DNA of 64,000 nt from an uncultured Clostridia bacterium (GTDB lineage: Bacteria > Bacillota > Clostridia > TANB77 > CAG-508): contig CAKPSF010000002.1 of the NCBI GenBank assembly GCA_934183305.1, forward strand, positions 174,995 to 238,994, written 5' to 3'. Of the stretch, positions 15,458 to 24,379 are shown in pieces. Position 1 is the first letter of the stretch; every line of letters starts with the position of its first letter. The notes beneath the pieces were generated by a model. That model saw only the letters and a program-made list of their open reading frames with translations. It did no database searches and was not told the DNA's origin. A program made the translations under genes and the position numbers.

Positions 15458-17146
15458 TTATCTTTTTATTTTATTTGTTGTTGTTTTATTAAATTCTGTT
15501 TTTCTTATTTCAATACTTTGAATATGTTTATATGAAGGTAATTCCCTGGTTGCCTTTGAAATATCTTTCTTTAATTGTTCTTCTATGTTTTCGCAATCCA
15601 TTTCATCAACAATTTCTTTATTTAAAAATACTTCTGCACATAAAGAAACTTCTTCTCCATTTTCATTTTTAGATGATTTTACAATTACTTCTTGAACGTA
15701 TGGAATACTTGAAATATAATTTTCTATTTCTTCTGGATATATATTTTTTCCATTACTTAATACTATTACATTTTTCTTTCTACCATTAATAACAAGTTGA
15801 CCTTTATCGTTTATTCTTCCATAATCTTCTGTATTAAACCATCCATCTACTAAAACTTTTGCTGTCTTTTCTGGTTGTTTATAATATCCCATCATAACGA
15901 TATCACCTTTAACCCAGATTTCTCCATCGCCTTCTTCATTTTTATCTCTTATATCAACTTCACAGCATGGAAGAATTACACCAACAGTTGCGGGATCATT
16001 ATTGTAATTTTTTCTATTAACACTAACAAGTGGAGAACATTCTGTTATTCCATAGCCATTTAATAGCATTATTCCTATATCATTAAAGAATTTTCCTATT
16101 TCTGGTCTTATTGGTGCTCCTCCAACTACTAATTGGTATAAGTTTCCACCAAATGCTTCATGTATTGATTTAAATAGTTGTTTTCTTTTGTCTATTCCTA
16201 ATTTTCTTAAGAAATTGCTTAATCCAATTAAGAATTTAAGTCCACCTTCTTTTCCTTCTTTACGTACTTTGTTCCATATATTTTTATAAAACACTTCTGT
16301 AAAAGCTGGAACTAAATAAATATAATCTGGTTTATATAATTGTAGGTTTTTTAAAACATTTTTTAAACTATCATTTATACATATTGTTACATGATAATGA
16401 ATACCAACTAATATTCCTGAAACTGCTTCGTATGTATGATGATAAGGAAGAACTGATAAACATTTGGTTTCAACATCTGCAACTTGAAGCCCATAATATA
16501 CACTACTTACTAGGTTATGTTCTGAAAGCATAACTCCTTTTGCAACTCCTGTTGTTCCTGATGTATATACTAACATTCTTAAATTGTTTGTTCCTTCACT
16601 TTTTAGTTCTACATATGATTTGTTTCCTGCTTCATATTCTTTTTTGCCTAATTCTTTAAATTTATTATATGATAAAACATTATCTTCATCTTCTTCTCTA
16701 TTTAAACCTATGAAGTATTTTATATTTGGCAAATCTTTTTTAAATTGTTCTATGTATTTTTCATATTTTTCACCATAGAATAATACTTCACTATCACTAT
16801 TACTTAATAAATTAACCATATCTTTATATGGAAGTTCTTTATCTATTGGAACAAAAACTCCATTTGTTTTTAATACAGTTAAATATACTGTTATCCATTT
16901 ATAACTATTATCTCCAACTATTGCAATATGATTTTTTAACATATTAATTTTTGATAATGCTGTTCCTAAATAAAATGTATCTTCTTGAAATTCTTTATAT
17001 GTAGCTTTAATTATATTATCTTTATTTTTCTCATCTCTATATTCAAATGCTATTTTATCACCTGCTTGTTCTACTGCAAGTTCCATCATTTCTCTAATAC
17101 TATCAAACTTTTGAATTTTATTGAATTCGCAAATATCTTTTTTCAT
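15458..17146 (-). CDS. AMP-forming long-chain acyl-CoA synthetase-like protein
   Basis: A member of the adenylate-forming superfamily that activates an acid with ATP, most likely a long-chain fatty acid for CoA transfer. The P-loop motif YTSGTTGVAKGVML is near residue 195, the core NGYGITECSP near 366, the GWFNTEDYG hinge near 432 and the catalytic Lys region FNKTTTNKIKR at the very end. 562 residues, shorter than FadD-type proteins with N-terminal extensions. A good AAAGGAG precedes the ATG. A 10-bp inverted repeat over its -10 box suggests control by a dimeric repressor. The acid used is not known. Confidence 0.85.
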   Translation of the reverse strand: MKKDICEFNKIQKFDSIREMMELAVEQAGDKIAFEYRDEKNKDNIIKATYKEFQEDTFYLGTALSKINMLKNHIAIVGDNSYKWITVYLTVLKTNGVFVPIDKELPYKDMVNLLSNSDSEVLFYGEKYEKYIEQFKKDLPNIKYFIGLNREEDEDNVLSYNKFKELGKKEYEAGNKSYVELKSEGTNNLRMLVYTSGTTGVAKGVMLSEHNLVSSVYYGLQVADVETKCLSVLPYHHTYEAVSGILVGIHYHVTICINDSLKNVLKNLQLYKPDYIYLVPAFTEVFYKNIWNKVRKEGKEGGLKFLIGLSNFLRKLGIDKRKQLFKSIHEAFGGNLYQLVVGGAPIRPEIGKFFNDIGIMLLNGYGITECSPLVSVNRKNYNNDPATVGVILPCCEVDIRDKNEEGDGEIWVKGDIVMMGYYKQPEKTAKVLVDGWFNTEDYGRINDKGQLVINGRKKNVIVLSNGKNIYPEEIENYISSIPYVQEVIVKSSKNENGEEVSLCAEVFLNKEIVDEMDCENIEEQLKKDISKATRELPSYKHIQSIEIRKTEFNKTTTNKIKR

Positions 17147-17167
17147 ATAACTAATCTCCTTTTTACC

Positions 17168-17190
17168 AATCTAGTTTGCAAAACTAGATT
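17168..17190. promoter_or_regulatory. Palindromic operator candidate of the acyl-CoA synthetase gene
   Basis: A perfect 10-bp inverted repeat AATCTAGTTT/AAACTAGATT with a 3-bp centre. It overlaps the -10 box and the start of transcription, the position of a repressor site. No T-run follows, so it is not a terminator. Confidence 0.6.
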
Positions 17191-17214
17191 ATCATTTTTT
17201 CAATACTTTGTCAA
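17186..17214 (-). promoter_or_regulatory. Promoter of the acyl-CoA synthetase gene
   Basis: TTGACA (17209-17214), 17 bp, TAATCT (17186-17191), partly inside the palindrome at 17168-17190. Confidence 0.65.
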
Positions 17215-17333
17215 TCATATTAATTAAATATTTTTAAAAATGTAAAAATATTACAGTAAGTGTTTTTCTTATGCAATAAAAAAACATTAGAAATTAATGC
17301 CCAAATAGATAAAAAGTTGTTAATTATAAAAAT

Positions 17334-17372
17334 AGAGTATCAAGATTATTTTTTTGTAATCATTGATACTCT
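17334..17372 (-). terminator. Terminator downstream of tRNA-Glu
   Basis: A 10-bp stem AGAGTATCAA/TTGATACTCT (17334-17343 with 17363-17372), with inner pairing and a T-rich tail on the minus strand. It lies 15 bp after the tRNA. Confidence 0.7.
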
Positions 17373-17387
17373 AATTTTTTATGTTTT

Positions 17388-17462
17388 TGGTGACCCCTAC
17401 GGGAATCGAACCCATGATTCCACCTTGAGAGGGTGGCGTCTTAACCGCTTGACCAAGGGGCC
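17388..17462 (-). tRNA. tRNA-Glu (anticodon CTC), CCA encoded
   Basis: A full cloverleaf can be drawn: acceptor GGCCCCT/AGGGGTC, D-arm with GGTTAAG, anticodon stem CCACC/GGTGG around loop CTCTCAA, T-arm with GTTCGATTC, then CCA. The anticodon CTC reads GAG. The body closely resembles the Bacillus tRNA-Glu. It is a single tRNA, not part of a cluster. Confidence 0.95.
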
Positions 17463-17532
17463 GTTATTTTTGGTACTTATATATATTAGCAATTTTTTTT
17501 AGCTTTGTCAATACTATTAACTTAAGAAAAAT

Positions 17533-17557
17533 GACTTGTTTTTGCCCCGTCCCCAAA
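17533..17557 (-). repeat. 25-bp interspersed repeat, copy 1
   Basis: Identical over 25 bp to 49985-50009; on the minus strand its core is TTTGGGGACGGGGCAAAAAC. It directly follows the mrnC stop codon. The GC-rich core stands out in this AT-rich DNA and resembles REP-type elements of Bacillota. Flanks ATGA/TCAT could close a hairpin. Confidence 0.75.
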
Positions 17558-17944
17558 TCATTCTTTTTTTAGTTCTAAGGATTTTTTTAGTATTTCTTCT
17601 AGTCTTTCTTTTTGATTTGTTAAATATAAATACCCAATTAGTCCTTCAAATGCTGTTGCATACATATATTCTTGTATTGTTGCATTTTTAGGTAAATGAT
17701 GATTTTCTGTGTTTCTTGCTCTTCTAACAATTTCTTTTTCGTCGTCAGAAAGTTCATTTTCTAGTTTCTGTAATATATATGCTTGTGCAGAAGCTTTTAC
17801 AAGTTTTGTTGCTTCTATATGTAATTTATGTGGTTTATATTTTGTATTTGTTACCAAATATTCTCTTATATATTTTTCATAAATGCAATCTCCCATATAT
17901 GCCCATGTAAGTGGAGACATTTGATTCACATCTATTTCTTCCAT
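17558..17944 (-). CDS. mrnC: Mini-ribonuclease III
   Basis: A dimeric RNase III-like nuclease without a double-stranded-RNA-binding domain; in Bacillota it matures 23S rRNA ends. The catalytic core is visible: LTWAYMGDCIYEKYIREYL at residues 12-30 (with the conserved Asp and Glu) and YATAFEGLIGYLYL near 93-106. 128 residues fits. Its ATG overlaps the stop codon of the GTPase gene upstream (TAATG), so the two are translationally coupled. Confidence 0.93.
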   Translation of the reverse strand: MEEIDVNQMSPLTWAYMGDCIYEKYIREYLVTNTKYKPHKLHIEATKLVKASAQAYILQKLENELSDDEKEIVRRARNTENHHLPKNATIQEYMYATAFEGLIGYLYLTNQKERLEEILKKSLELKKE

Positions 17945-18843
17945 TATTTTTCCACCTTTTCTAATGTTATATTTCCTAGTTTTCCTGTTCTATAATCATC
18001 TAATATTATATTTGATACTTTGTCGTCATCAACATTTCCACCAGATACAATGCACCCTCTTTTTTTGCCTATTAAGCACATTATATCATAAATCTTAAAG
18101 TTTTCTGGATTGTCACTATTTAATATTTCTTGGATTACAGTTTCATCTAATTTATATCTTTCTAAAACATTAGAATTATAGTTTTCAATTAAAAATTTTA
18201 ATAATCTATATGCTATTTCAACTTTAGGTAAAATTTCATCTTTAATAGTTCCCGTAAAAGATAAATTAAGAGCTACTTTTTCATTTTCAAATTTAGGCCA
18301 TAAAACACCTGGAGTATCTAGTAGTTCAATATTATTTGATAATCTAATCCATTGTTTTTGTTTTGTAACACCTGGCTTATTTCCAACTGCCATTGTTGTT
18401 TTTTTAGAAATTCTATTTATAAATGAAGATTTTCCTACATTTGGGATTCCTAAAACTAATACTCTTATTGGTTTGCCTGTTCTTCCTTTTTGGCTGTTTT
18501 TTTCTTGTTCTTCTTGCACTAGGTTTAATATAGCTTTTTCAACTTTGTTAATTCCTTTACCTGAATTTGAGTCGCAACTAATTGCAACAGAATTTGCAGT
18601 TCTAAACTTATTTTCCCATTTTAAAGTTTCTTTTTCGTCTGCCAAATCGCATTTATTTAATATATATATTTTTTTCTTATTTTTCGTTAGTTCCCTCATA
18701 TCCGGGTTTTGGCTAGAAACTGGAATACGTGCATCTAAAACTTCAATTACCACATCAATTAATTTTAAGTCTTCAGCTATTTGTCTCTTCGTTTTTGCCA
18801 TATGGCCTGGATACCAGTTAATATTTGTTTTATTTTCATTCAT
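17944..18843 (-). CDS. rbgA: Ribosome biogenesis GTPase YlqF/RbgA
   Basis: A circularly permuted GTPase needed for late assembly of the 50S subunit. Motif order confirms the permutation: G4 NKCD (about residue 64), then G1 GIPNVGKSS (about 131), then G3 DTPG (about 177). The N-terminus INWYPGHMAK is typical. The start at 18843 follows AAAGGTG; the track start at 18876 adds residues not seen in the family. Overlaps mrnC, another rRNA-processing gene. Confidence 0.94.
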   Translation of the reverse strand: MNENKTNINWYPGHMAKTKRQIAEDLKLIDVVIEVLDARIPVSSQNPDMRELTKNKKKIYILNKCDLADEKETLKWENKFRTANSVAISCDSNSGKGINKVEKAILNLVQEEQEKNSQKGRTGKPIRVLVLGIPNVGKSSFINRISKKTTMAVGNKPGVTKQKQWIRLSNNIELLDTPGVLWPKFENEKVALNLSFTGTIKDEILPKVEIAYRLLKFLIENYNSNVLERYKLDETVIQEILNSDNPENFKIYDIMCLIGKKRGCIVSGGNVDDDKVSNIILDDYRTGKLGNITLEKVEK

Positions 18844-18943
18844 ACTTTTCACCTTTTTATATTTTAACATAAACATAAATGTTTTTCAACTAATGGCTTA
18901 TATCTAAGCCATTTGCATTTTTTATTTATGTCTACTTTCAAAA

Positions 18944-18972
18944 TTGACTTTTTGCAGTAAAATTGGTATAAT
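18944..18972 (+). promoter_or_regulatory. Promoter of the Myb/SANT-like orphan
   Basis: TTGACT (18944-18949), 17 bp, TATAAT (18967-18972). Confidence 0.7.
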
Positions 18973-19059
18973 GTCTATATAAGCACCTTTTGCAAATCCC
19001 CCTGGTGTTTATCAATTCCAATATCCACATCAAATTAATTAATTTACAGGAGGTAACTT

Positions 19060-19296
19060 ATGCCAAACAGAAAAAATCATTATAAGGATATGGAGAAATA
19101 CAAAAAAACACGTGATTTTCAAAAATATCGTTATTACGCCAAGACAGCAATATATGAACCCAGTCGTTGGACTTATGAGCAAGACGAAATGGTTTTACAG
19201 CATACTATTACTGACACTGAATTATCAGCCAGAATAAATCATTCAGTCAAAGCCATTCAAATACGCCGGTGTAGGCTAAAAAAAGGAGAGGTTTAA
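19060..19296 (+). CDS. Small basic protein with Myb/SANT-like helical motif
   Basis: 78 residues, strongly basic. The second half (WTYEQDEMVLQHTITDTELSARI then SVKAIQIRRCRLKK) has the pattern of small Myb/SANT-like trihelix DNA-binding domains seen in accessory genes of gut Clostridia: an initial Trp, an acidic turn, then a recognition helix ending RRxRLKK. It is a plus-strand single gene with a consensus promoter, an AGGAGG site and its own terminator. It uses CGT, CGG and CGC codons that its neighbours avoid, a sign of recent arrival. The target is unknown. Confidence 0.7.
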   Translation: MPNRKNHYKDMEKYKKTRDFQKYRYYAKTAIYEPSRWTYEQDEMVLQHTITDTELSARINHSVKAIQIRRCRLKKGEV

Positions 19297-19304
19297 TAAC
19301 CTCT
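19287..19304 (+). terminator. Terminator of the Myb/SANT-like orphan
   Basis: The stem AGAGGTT/AACCTCT overlaps the stop codon and is followed by a T-rich tract (TTTCTTTTT). Confidence 0.6.
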
Positions 19305-19334
19305 TTTCTTTTTGGTTGAAAATTCAAAACGCTA

Positions 19335-19937
19335 TTATAAAATTTCTTTGCAAAGAAATTCTATAACATCATCTTCATTTTCTTGAATTTTTTCGTTGTC
19401 TTCTTCTGTTATATCTGTAAAGTATTTATTCAACTTTTTATTTATAGATATTGTGTTTAATGGATAACCTGGATTAATCTTATTTGAGGGTTTATCTACT
19501 ATATAAAAATCATTCTTACTCCAGGTATAAGTTGATTCTTTGCCATTATTTATAACAGCAATACCGTAAACCCATCTACAAGTTAATCTTCCATTTTTCC
19601 CATATGTATGGGCTAAATTAGAATAGTATTCTATCATTTCATCATCGTTTAATCTTTTTCCATTAACTCTTCTTACATACATTCCTGGTTGTTTTTCTTC
19701 TGGTATTCCTTCAATATATAAATTATCATCCATAGCGAATACTGGCAAATCGCATACATCTGCATATGTTCTTGCTTTTATTAAAGCATTTTCTATTGCG
19801 TTTTTTCCGTTCTCTATAATTTCTACTTTTGCATCTATATTATTTAATGTGATTATTTCAATATCATTTTCTAATAATCCACTCTTAAATCTTTTAACCT
19901 TACTTTCATTACCTGTTGCAAATAATACTTTTTTCAT
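19335..19937 (-). CDS. RdgB/HAM1-like non-canonical purine NTP pyrophosphatase
   Basis: Begins MKKVLFATGNESKVKRFK, the phosphate-binding start of the Ham1/RdgB family, which hydrolyses XTP and dITP to keep them out of DNA. The metal region is DLPVFAMDDNLYIEGIPEEKQPGMYVRR (about 64-91), where the usual second Asp of DDSG is Asn. Later parts are divergent and the C-terminal SHR motif is not clear. A divergent member; the substrate may differ. The gene lies 21 bp after a P-loop kinase and may share its transcript. Confidence 0.7.
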   Translation of the reverse strand: MKKVLFATGNESKVKRFKSGLLENDIEIITLNNIDAKVEIIENGKNAIENALIKARTYADVCDLPVFAMDDNLYIEGIPEEKQPGMYVRRVNGKRLNDDEMIEYYSNLAHTYGKNGRLTCRWVYGIAVINNGKESTYTWSKNDFYIVDKPSNKINPGYPLNTISINKKLNKYFTDITEEDNEKIQENEDDVIEFLCKEIL

Positions 19938-19958
19938 TTTTTCTCCTTTTATATGTTA

Positions 19959-20465
19959 CTATAAAATAAATTCATTTTTTGTCTCAATTAAATTTACTAT
20001 TTTATTAATTGATAAGTTAGTTGTATCTAATATGTTTTGTTGATTAAATTTCTTATTTTTAAAACTGTTTAACAGTGTAATACAGCGTTCTTTCATTTGG
20101 CATTCTTCGGGACGTTCTCTATCTCTTGAAAGTAATGCATTTTCATCTGCTAACAATACAATAAATTTTATTTCATATTCTTTAAACTCTTTTTGTATAA
20201 TTTCCAAACTTTCTGCATTAACTATATAATTAAATATAACATCATATCCATTTCTCAAGTATATTCTTATTGTATTTATACATACTTTCCAAAAAGTTTC
20301 TAAATGATTTCCATTTTTCCAAGCTTGAACATATCCACCAATAACTTGATGATAAATATCATCGCCTTCTATTAAAGCTGATTTACTTTTTAACTTTGCT
20401 ATTTCTTTAGAAATTGTACTTTTACCAACTCCCGCCGGTCCAGTAATTATATATAGTTTTGGCAT
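19959..20465 (-). CDS. P-loop nucleoside/small-molecule kinase-like ATPase
   Basis: 168 residues. The Walker A motif GPAGVGKST is at residues 9-17, followed by a region IEGDDIYH that would hold the phosphate acceptor, and a lid-like RDRERPEECQMKER segment (about 113-126). It looks like the AAA_33/gluconate- or shikimate-kinase-like group, but the substrate cannot be read from sequence. Next gene downstream is the RdgB-like pyrophosphatase. Confidence 0.65.
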   Translation of the reverse strand: MPKLYIITGPAGVGKSTISKEIAKLKSKSALIEGDDIYHQVIGGYVQAWKNGNHLETFWKVCINTIRIYLRNGYDVIFNYIVNAESLEIIQKEFKEYEIKFIVLLADENALLSRDRERPEECQMKERCITLLNSFKNKKFNQQNILDTTNLSINKIVNLIETKNEFIL

Positions 20466-20483
20466 TTTTCTACCTCTTTTATT

Positions 20484-20957
20484 TTATAATGTTCTATAAT
20501 TATTTTTATCGGCTCTATCATCGTATTTTCTATCATATGCTTCGTTTTTATAAAAGAAATCTGTTTTTTTATCAACTGGTCTTTTTTCTTGTTCTTTTGC
20601 AAATGCAATTATGAAGAATGCAAATATTGGTATAACTATACCAATTACAGAAACAAGTAATTGTATTGCTGTATTTATACTCATAACAGAATTTGATAAA
20701 TTTGTTAGTCTAGTTAATAAATCTGGTCCATAGTATGCGATTGAGCTTATTACTAATATAATTGGTCCTAGTAATTTGTTTTTACTCATTAATATAATAC
20801 TTATTATCATTATAAATAATAAGCCTATTTCAAAATTTACATTTAATGGAGTAACTGCAAATTCTATTCCCATTGTAAATGTAAAGACTACCACCAATCT
20901 AAATATAAACAACAAAACTGATAGCATTATTATTAAATAATTTGCCATTGTTCTCAT
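20484..20957 (-). CDS. Four-helix membrane protein of unknown function
   Basis: 158 residues from the preferred start at 20957, which follows AGAGGTGG; the longer frame to 20987 lacks a site. Four hydrophobic segments are visible (about residues 5-25, 41-60, 66-82 and 102-127), then a charged cytoplasmic tail rich in Lys, Asp and Tyr. The arrangement is like DUF4064-type proteins, but I do not recognise the family with confidence. It lies between divIVA and the kinase gene. Confidence 0.65.
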   Translation of the reverse strand: MRTMANYLIIMLSVLLFIFRLVVVFTFTMGIEFAVTPLNVNFEIGLLFIMIISIILMSKNKLLGPIILVISSIAYYGPDLLTRLTNLSNSVMSINTAIQLLVSVIGIVIPIFAFFIIAFAKEQEKRPVDKKTDFFYKNEAYDRKYDDRADKNNYRTL

Positions 20958-21036
20958 TTGTACCACCTCTTGTTCTAATTTTAACATTTTATATTTTTAA
21001 AAGCAAGAAAAAAGACCATTTTATTGGTCTTTTAAA

Positions 21037-21486
21037 TTAATCTCTATTCATTTCTTTTAATATTTCTAATTGTGATATTAAAAGTGATTCCATTTTTGCT
21101 TTATATACGTCAAATTGTTTTTGAACATCATCAAGTTCTTTTTGTTTAATAGCAATTTGATTTGTAAGGCTATCAACCTCTTTTTGAGCATTAGCCTTTG
21201 CTTCATTAACTATTTGTTCTGCTTGTTCTCTAGCAACATTTTTTACCTCTTCTGCTGTTGTTTGTGCCATAACTAATGTGCTTTGAAGTGTAGTTTCTAT
21301 CGCTTTATAATGTTCCATATCTTCTTTTAGTTTTTCTACTTGTGATTTATATTCTGAGTTTTCTTTAAATAATTTTTCATATTCAACAGTTAAATCATCT
21401 AAAAAATCATCGACTTCATCAACACTATATCCATTTACCATTTGTTTAGCAAATTTTTTATTTTCAATATCAAGAGGTGTAATCAT
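21037..21486 (-). CDS. divIVA: DivIVA-domain cell division/polarity protein
   Basis: Binds curved membrane at division sites and poles. The N-terminal membrane-binding motif reads MITPLDIENKKFAKQMVNGYS VDEVDDFLDDL in the first 32 residues, followed by a long coiled coil (about 35-140) with a short Glu/Lys/Gln-rich break. 149 residues is within the family range. It is adjacent to sepF; the ylmG and ylmH genes that often sit between them are absent. Confidence 0.92.
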   Translation of the reverse strand: MITPLDIENKKFAKQMVNGYSVDEVDDFLDDLTVEYEKLFKENSEYKSQVEKLKEDMEHYKAIETTLQSTLVMAQTTAEEVKNVAREQAEQIVNEAKANAQKEVDSLTNQIAIKQKELDDVQKQFDVYKAKMESLLISQLEILKEMNRD

Positions 21487-21563
21487 AACAACTCATTCCT
21501 TTCTTATTTGAAAAAATTAGGACAGACAGCTTCTTTGTCCGCCCTATATATTATATCTAATTA

Positions 21564-22025
21564 TTATCCATTTTTCAACCATGAAACTGAAAGTTTATTT
21601 TTAATTTCATCTCTAGCCATTTCTGTTGAGATTTCATAGTATGTAGGTGCTATTAAGAATATTGAATTAGATATTTTCTGAATGTGTCCATCAAGTGCAT
21701 GAACTGCTCCACTCATAACATCTACTATTCTTCTAGCAACATCTTTATTAACATATTCCAAATTAACAATTACAGATTTTCTATTTTTTAAGTATGTGCA
21801 TATTTCCTCAGCTTGTTCAAATGTTGTTGGTTGAGAAATAACCATTCTAACTTGTTGAGTATTTGGCATATTTACTACTTTTCTTCTATTAAAAAATCCT
21901 CTCTCTTCTGGTTCACCAGCTTCTTCATCCATAACTTCTTCATCTATATATTCTTCTTCGTTATTATCATCGTTTTCTGGTATACCAAACATTTCCATAA
22001 ACTTATTTACAATAGCTCCTGCCAT
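21564..22025 (-). CDS. sepF: SepF, FtsZ-anchoring division protein
   Basis: Bundles FtsZ and ties it to the membrane. The N-terminal amphipathic helix (MAGAIVNKFMEMFGI) is followed by an acidic linker (about 17-40) and the SepF domain: VVNMPNTQQVRMVISQPTTFEQA then VIVNLEYVNKDVARRIVDVMSGAVHALDG. 153 residues. AGGAGGT precedes the start. Together with divIVA it makes a small division module. Confidence 0.93.
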   Translation of the reverse strand: MAGAIVNKFMEMFGIPENDDNNEEEYIDEEVMDEEAGEPEERGFFNRRKVVNMPNTQQVRMVISQPTTFEQAEEICTYLKNRKSVIVNLEYVNKDVARRIVDVMSGAVHALDGHIQKISNSIFLIAPTYYEISTEMARDEIKNKLSVSWLKNG

Positions 22026-22152
22026 TTACAAAACCTCCTAAAAAATCATTAGTAATTTAATTCATTTATAGTATCTTACTTTTCCAATTCAATGTCAAGC
22101 TTTTTTAAATAACGTAATTAATTTTTAATATTGTTGTAACATTGTCGTAACA

Positions 22153-23394
22153 TTATTGTGTTGGTTTTATTATTATTTCATCATATAATGCTATATTTTT
22201 CATATTTCTAATTTCTTCTGTCGAATACCCAAGTTCTTTTAATTCTAAGTTTGTATAATTTTCTATTATACTGTAATCTCCTGATGTTTTTAGTACTTTT
22301 ATTAAGATATTATCTGTATATCCTATTCTTTTTCTAACTATATATTTTTTGCCATCTTTTTCTATAATAGATGAATTTGGAACTTTTAGTCCAGTAGCTT
22401 TCCACCATATTATTTCAAAAGAAATCTTTCTATAATTAATAAGTTTTTCTACACAGTCTGTTATTTTGAAAATCACTAGTTTCTTTCCGCTATTCTGTTC
22501 TGCAGTATATTCGATTGTTGCTTTTATTTCATCGCCAGTAGACAGTAAAATCTGAACAGTATTATTAACTTCAGCATCTTTTGCTTGTTCAGAGCTTAAA
22601 ATAGTAGCAATGTAGCAATAATAATTATTAACTATTTTTCCACTTTCGTTGCTACTAGGAACCATTTGTCCTGTTTTGATTTTTAAGCTTGATAAATACT
22701 CTTCTGTTATATCTGAAAAACTATTTGGTGTAAGAGTTTCTTCAAGCCCATCAATTTTATATGATACAAGTCCACTTACAGTTGCTTCAATATATTCTGA
22801 ACCTGAATTTAATTGTTCTTCATATTTACTTCTTTTAGAAACCAATTCTTTTATATATGAACCTGCTGGGCTAGACTCTCCTGTTAGTTTGGCTTTCTTA
22901 GTAAGAGAATTACTTATTTCTTTTTTTATTTCTAATATGTCACTTTTCTTATTTAGCTTAGAAATATCCATCAACTTCTCTTCAATTTGTTTATCTATTG
23001 ATGCAATATCACTAGAATAAACAGTTTTGTTCTGATCTAATGCATCTTGGATTTGTAGGTCTAATTCAGCTATTTTCTTAGTTATATTTTCTTCATTATT
23101 TGTGTAATATCTAAATATTGGATCTCCTTTTGCAACTCTTTGTCCTTCTGTTTTTATTTGAGATATTCCATTTTTATAGTTATTACCTTGAAATACTTTT
23201 TCTTCTCTTATTAAATATCCTATACTTTCTTCAGTACATGAAATCTTTCCATTGTCAATCATAAAAGTATCTGTTGGGTTTAAAAATAAAGCTATAATAT
23301 TATAGGCAAAACATATTAAAAATACCAAAATAATAAATATTGCTACTAATAATTTAATATTTAATTTTATTTTTTGATTTTTTCCTCTAGCCAA
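22153..23394 (-). CDS. HlyD-like membrane-fusion/adaptor protein
   Basis: One N-terminal transmembrane helix (about residues 12-40), then a barrel/lipoyl-like segment (IGYLIREEKVF ... GQRVAKGDPIF), a coiled-coil hairpin (about 100-190) and further beta domains. This is the HlyD/periplasmic-adaptor plan, as found in Gram-positives beside division genes. The start is taken as the TTG at 23394, since GGAGG lies 9 nt before it; the TTG at 23421 has no site. It overlaps the miaA stop by 8 bp. No ABC transporter is next to it, so its partner is unknown. Confidence 0.7.
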   Translation of the reverse strand: MARGKNQKIKLNIKLLVAIFIILVFLICFAYNIIALFLNPTDTFMIDNGKISCTEESIGYLIREEKVFQGNNYKNGISQIKTEGQRVAKGDPIFRYYTNNEENITKKIAELDLQIQDALDQNKTVYSSDIASIDKQIEEKLMDISKLNKKSDILEIKKEISNSLTKKAKLTGESSPAGSYIKELVSKRSKYEEQLNSGSEYIEATVSGLVSYKIDGLEETLTPNSFSDITEEYLSSLKIKTGQMVPSSNESGKIVNNYYCYIATILSSEQAKDAEVNNTVQILLSTGDEIKATIEYTAEQNSGKKLVIFKITDCVEKLINYRKISFEIIWWKATGLKVPNSSIIEKDGKKYIVRKRIGYTDNILIKVLKTSGDYSIIENYTNLELKELGYSTEEIRNMKNIALYDEIIIKPTQ

Positions 23395-24313
23395 TATTTG
23401 ATTCCTCCATAATCTTTTCAATGTTGTCTTCTATATTTGCTTGTCCATTTATCCATATTGTTTGTTTATTTTTTCTAAACCAGGTAAATTGCCTTTTAGC
23501 ATATCTTCTTGATTCTTGCTTTATTTTTTCTATCATTTCGTCTTTAGAAAGTTCACAATCTAAATATTGTTTTACCTCTTTATATCCTAAACCTTGCATA
23601 GAAGTTGGAAACTCATTATATTTTTTTAGCAGATTCTTTACTTCGTCTATTAAGCCTTTTTCTATCATTATATCTACTCTTTTATTAATTCTTTCATAAA
23701 GCTTTTCTCTATCGTAATCTATTGCAAAAACTTTATAATCATAAGGTATTTCGTTAAGTCTAGATTCTGCCTCTTGTTGAGTTTTATTTTTTCCAGTTGC
23801 TTCATAGATTTCTAAAATTCTTGTTATTCTTTTATAATCATTTGGGCTAATTTTTTTCATAGCCTCTGGATCTATTTCTAAAGCTTTTCTATATAAAACT
23901 TCTAAGCCTTTTTCTTTCTTAATTTTTTCTAACTCTTTTCTATAGTTTTCATTTATTTTAATATCTTTATATTCTATCTCGTATATTAAAGCATCTATAT
24001 ATAGTCCAGTTCCTCCAACAACAATTGGGACTTTGCCTTTTTTTAATATTTCTTCAATAGCTGCTTTAGCATCTTTTTTATAATTTGCTACGCTATATCT
24101 TTCATCTGGAGAAACGCAGTCAATAAGATAATGCTTTATGCCATCTGCTTCTTCAGGAGTAACTTTGGCACTACCTATATCCATATCTTTATAAATTTGC
24201 ATTGAATCTGCTGAAACAATTTCACCATTAATTCTTTTTGCAAGTTCAATTGATAAAGCAGTTTTTCCAGACGCCGTGGGTCCACAAATTACAATAACTG
24301 TTGGTTTTTTCAT
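23387..24313 (-). CDS. miaA: tRNA dimethylallyltransferase
   Basis: Adds the isopentenyl group to A37 of tRNAs that read codons starting with U; MiaB (38734-40110 here) then adds the methylthio group. The P-loop GPTASGKTALS is at about residues 10-20, ADSMQIYKDMDIGSAK follows near 35, and GGTGLYIDALI near 101. The RNA-binding end has KRQFTWFRKN. Start at 24313 follows GAGGAA; the longer frame to 24364 adds residues outside the family. Located directly after mutL, the usual order. Confidence 0.95.
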   Translation of the reverse strand: MKKPTVIVICGPTASGKTALSIELAKRINGEIVSADSMQIYKDMDIGSAKVTPEEADGIKHYLIDCVSPDERYSVANYKKDAKAAIEEILKKGKVPIVVGGTGLYIDALIYEIEYKDIKINENYRKELEKIKKEKGLEVLYRKALEIDPEAMKKISPNDYKRITRILEIYEATGKNKTQQEAESRLNEIPYDYKVFAIDYDREKLYERINKRVDIMIEKGLIDEVKNLLKKYNEFPTSMQGLGYKEVKQYLDCELSKDEMIEKIKQESRRYAKRQFTWFRKNKQTIWINGQANIEDNIEKIMEESNIG

Positions 24314-24379
24314 AAAGATTTCCTCACTATTCAAATCTAATTTAAGTTTTCCAATGCAATACAAAGTTTTTCATCGCTC

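Noticed and set aside
17260..17502. 80-codon plus-strand ORF across the tRNA region
   Set aside because: It runs through the complement of tRNA-Glu and a terminator and has no ribosome site.
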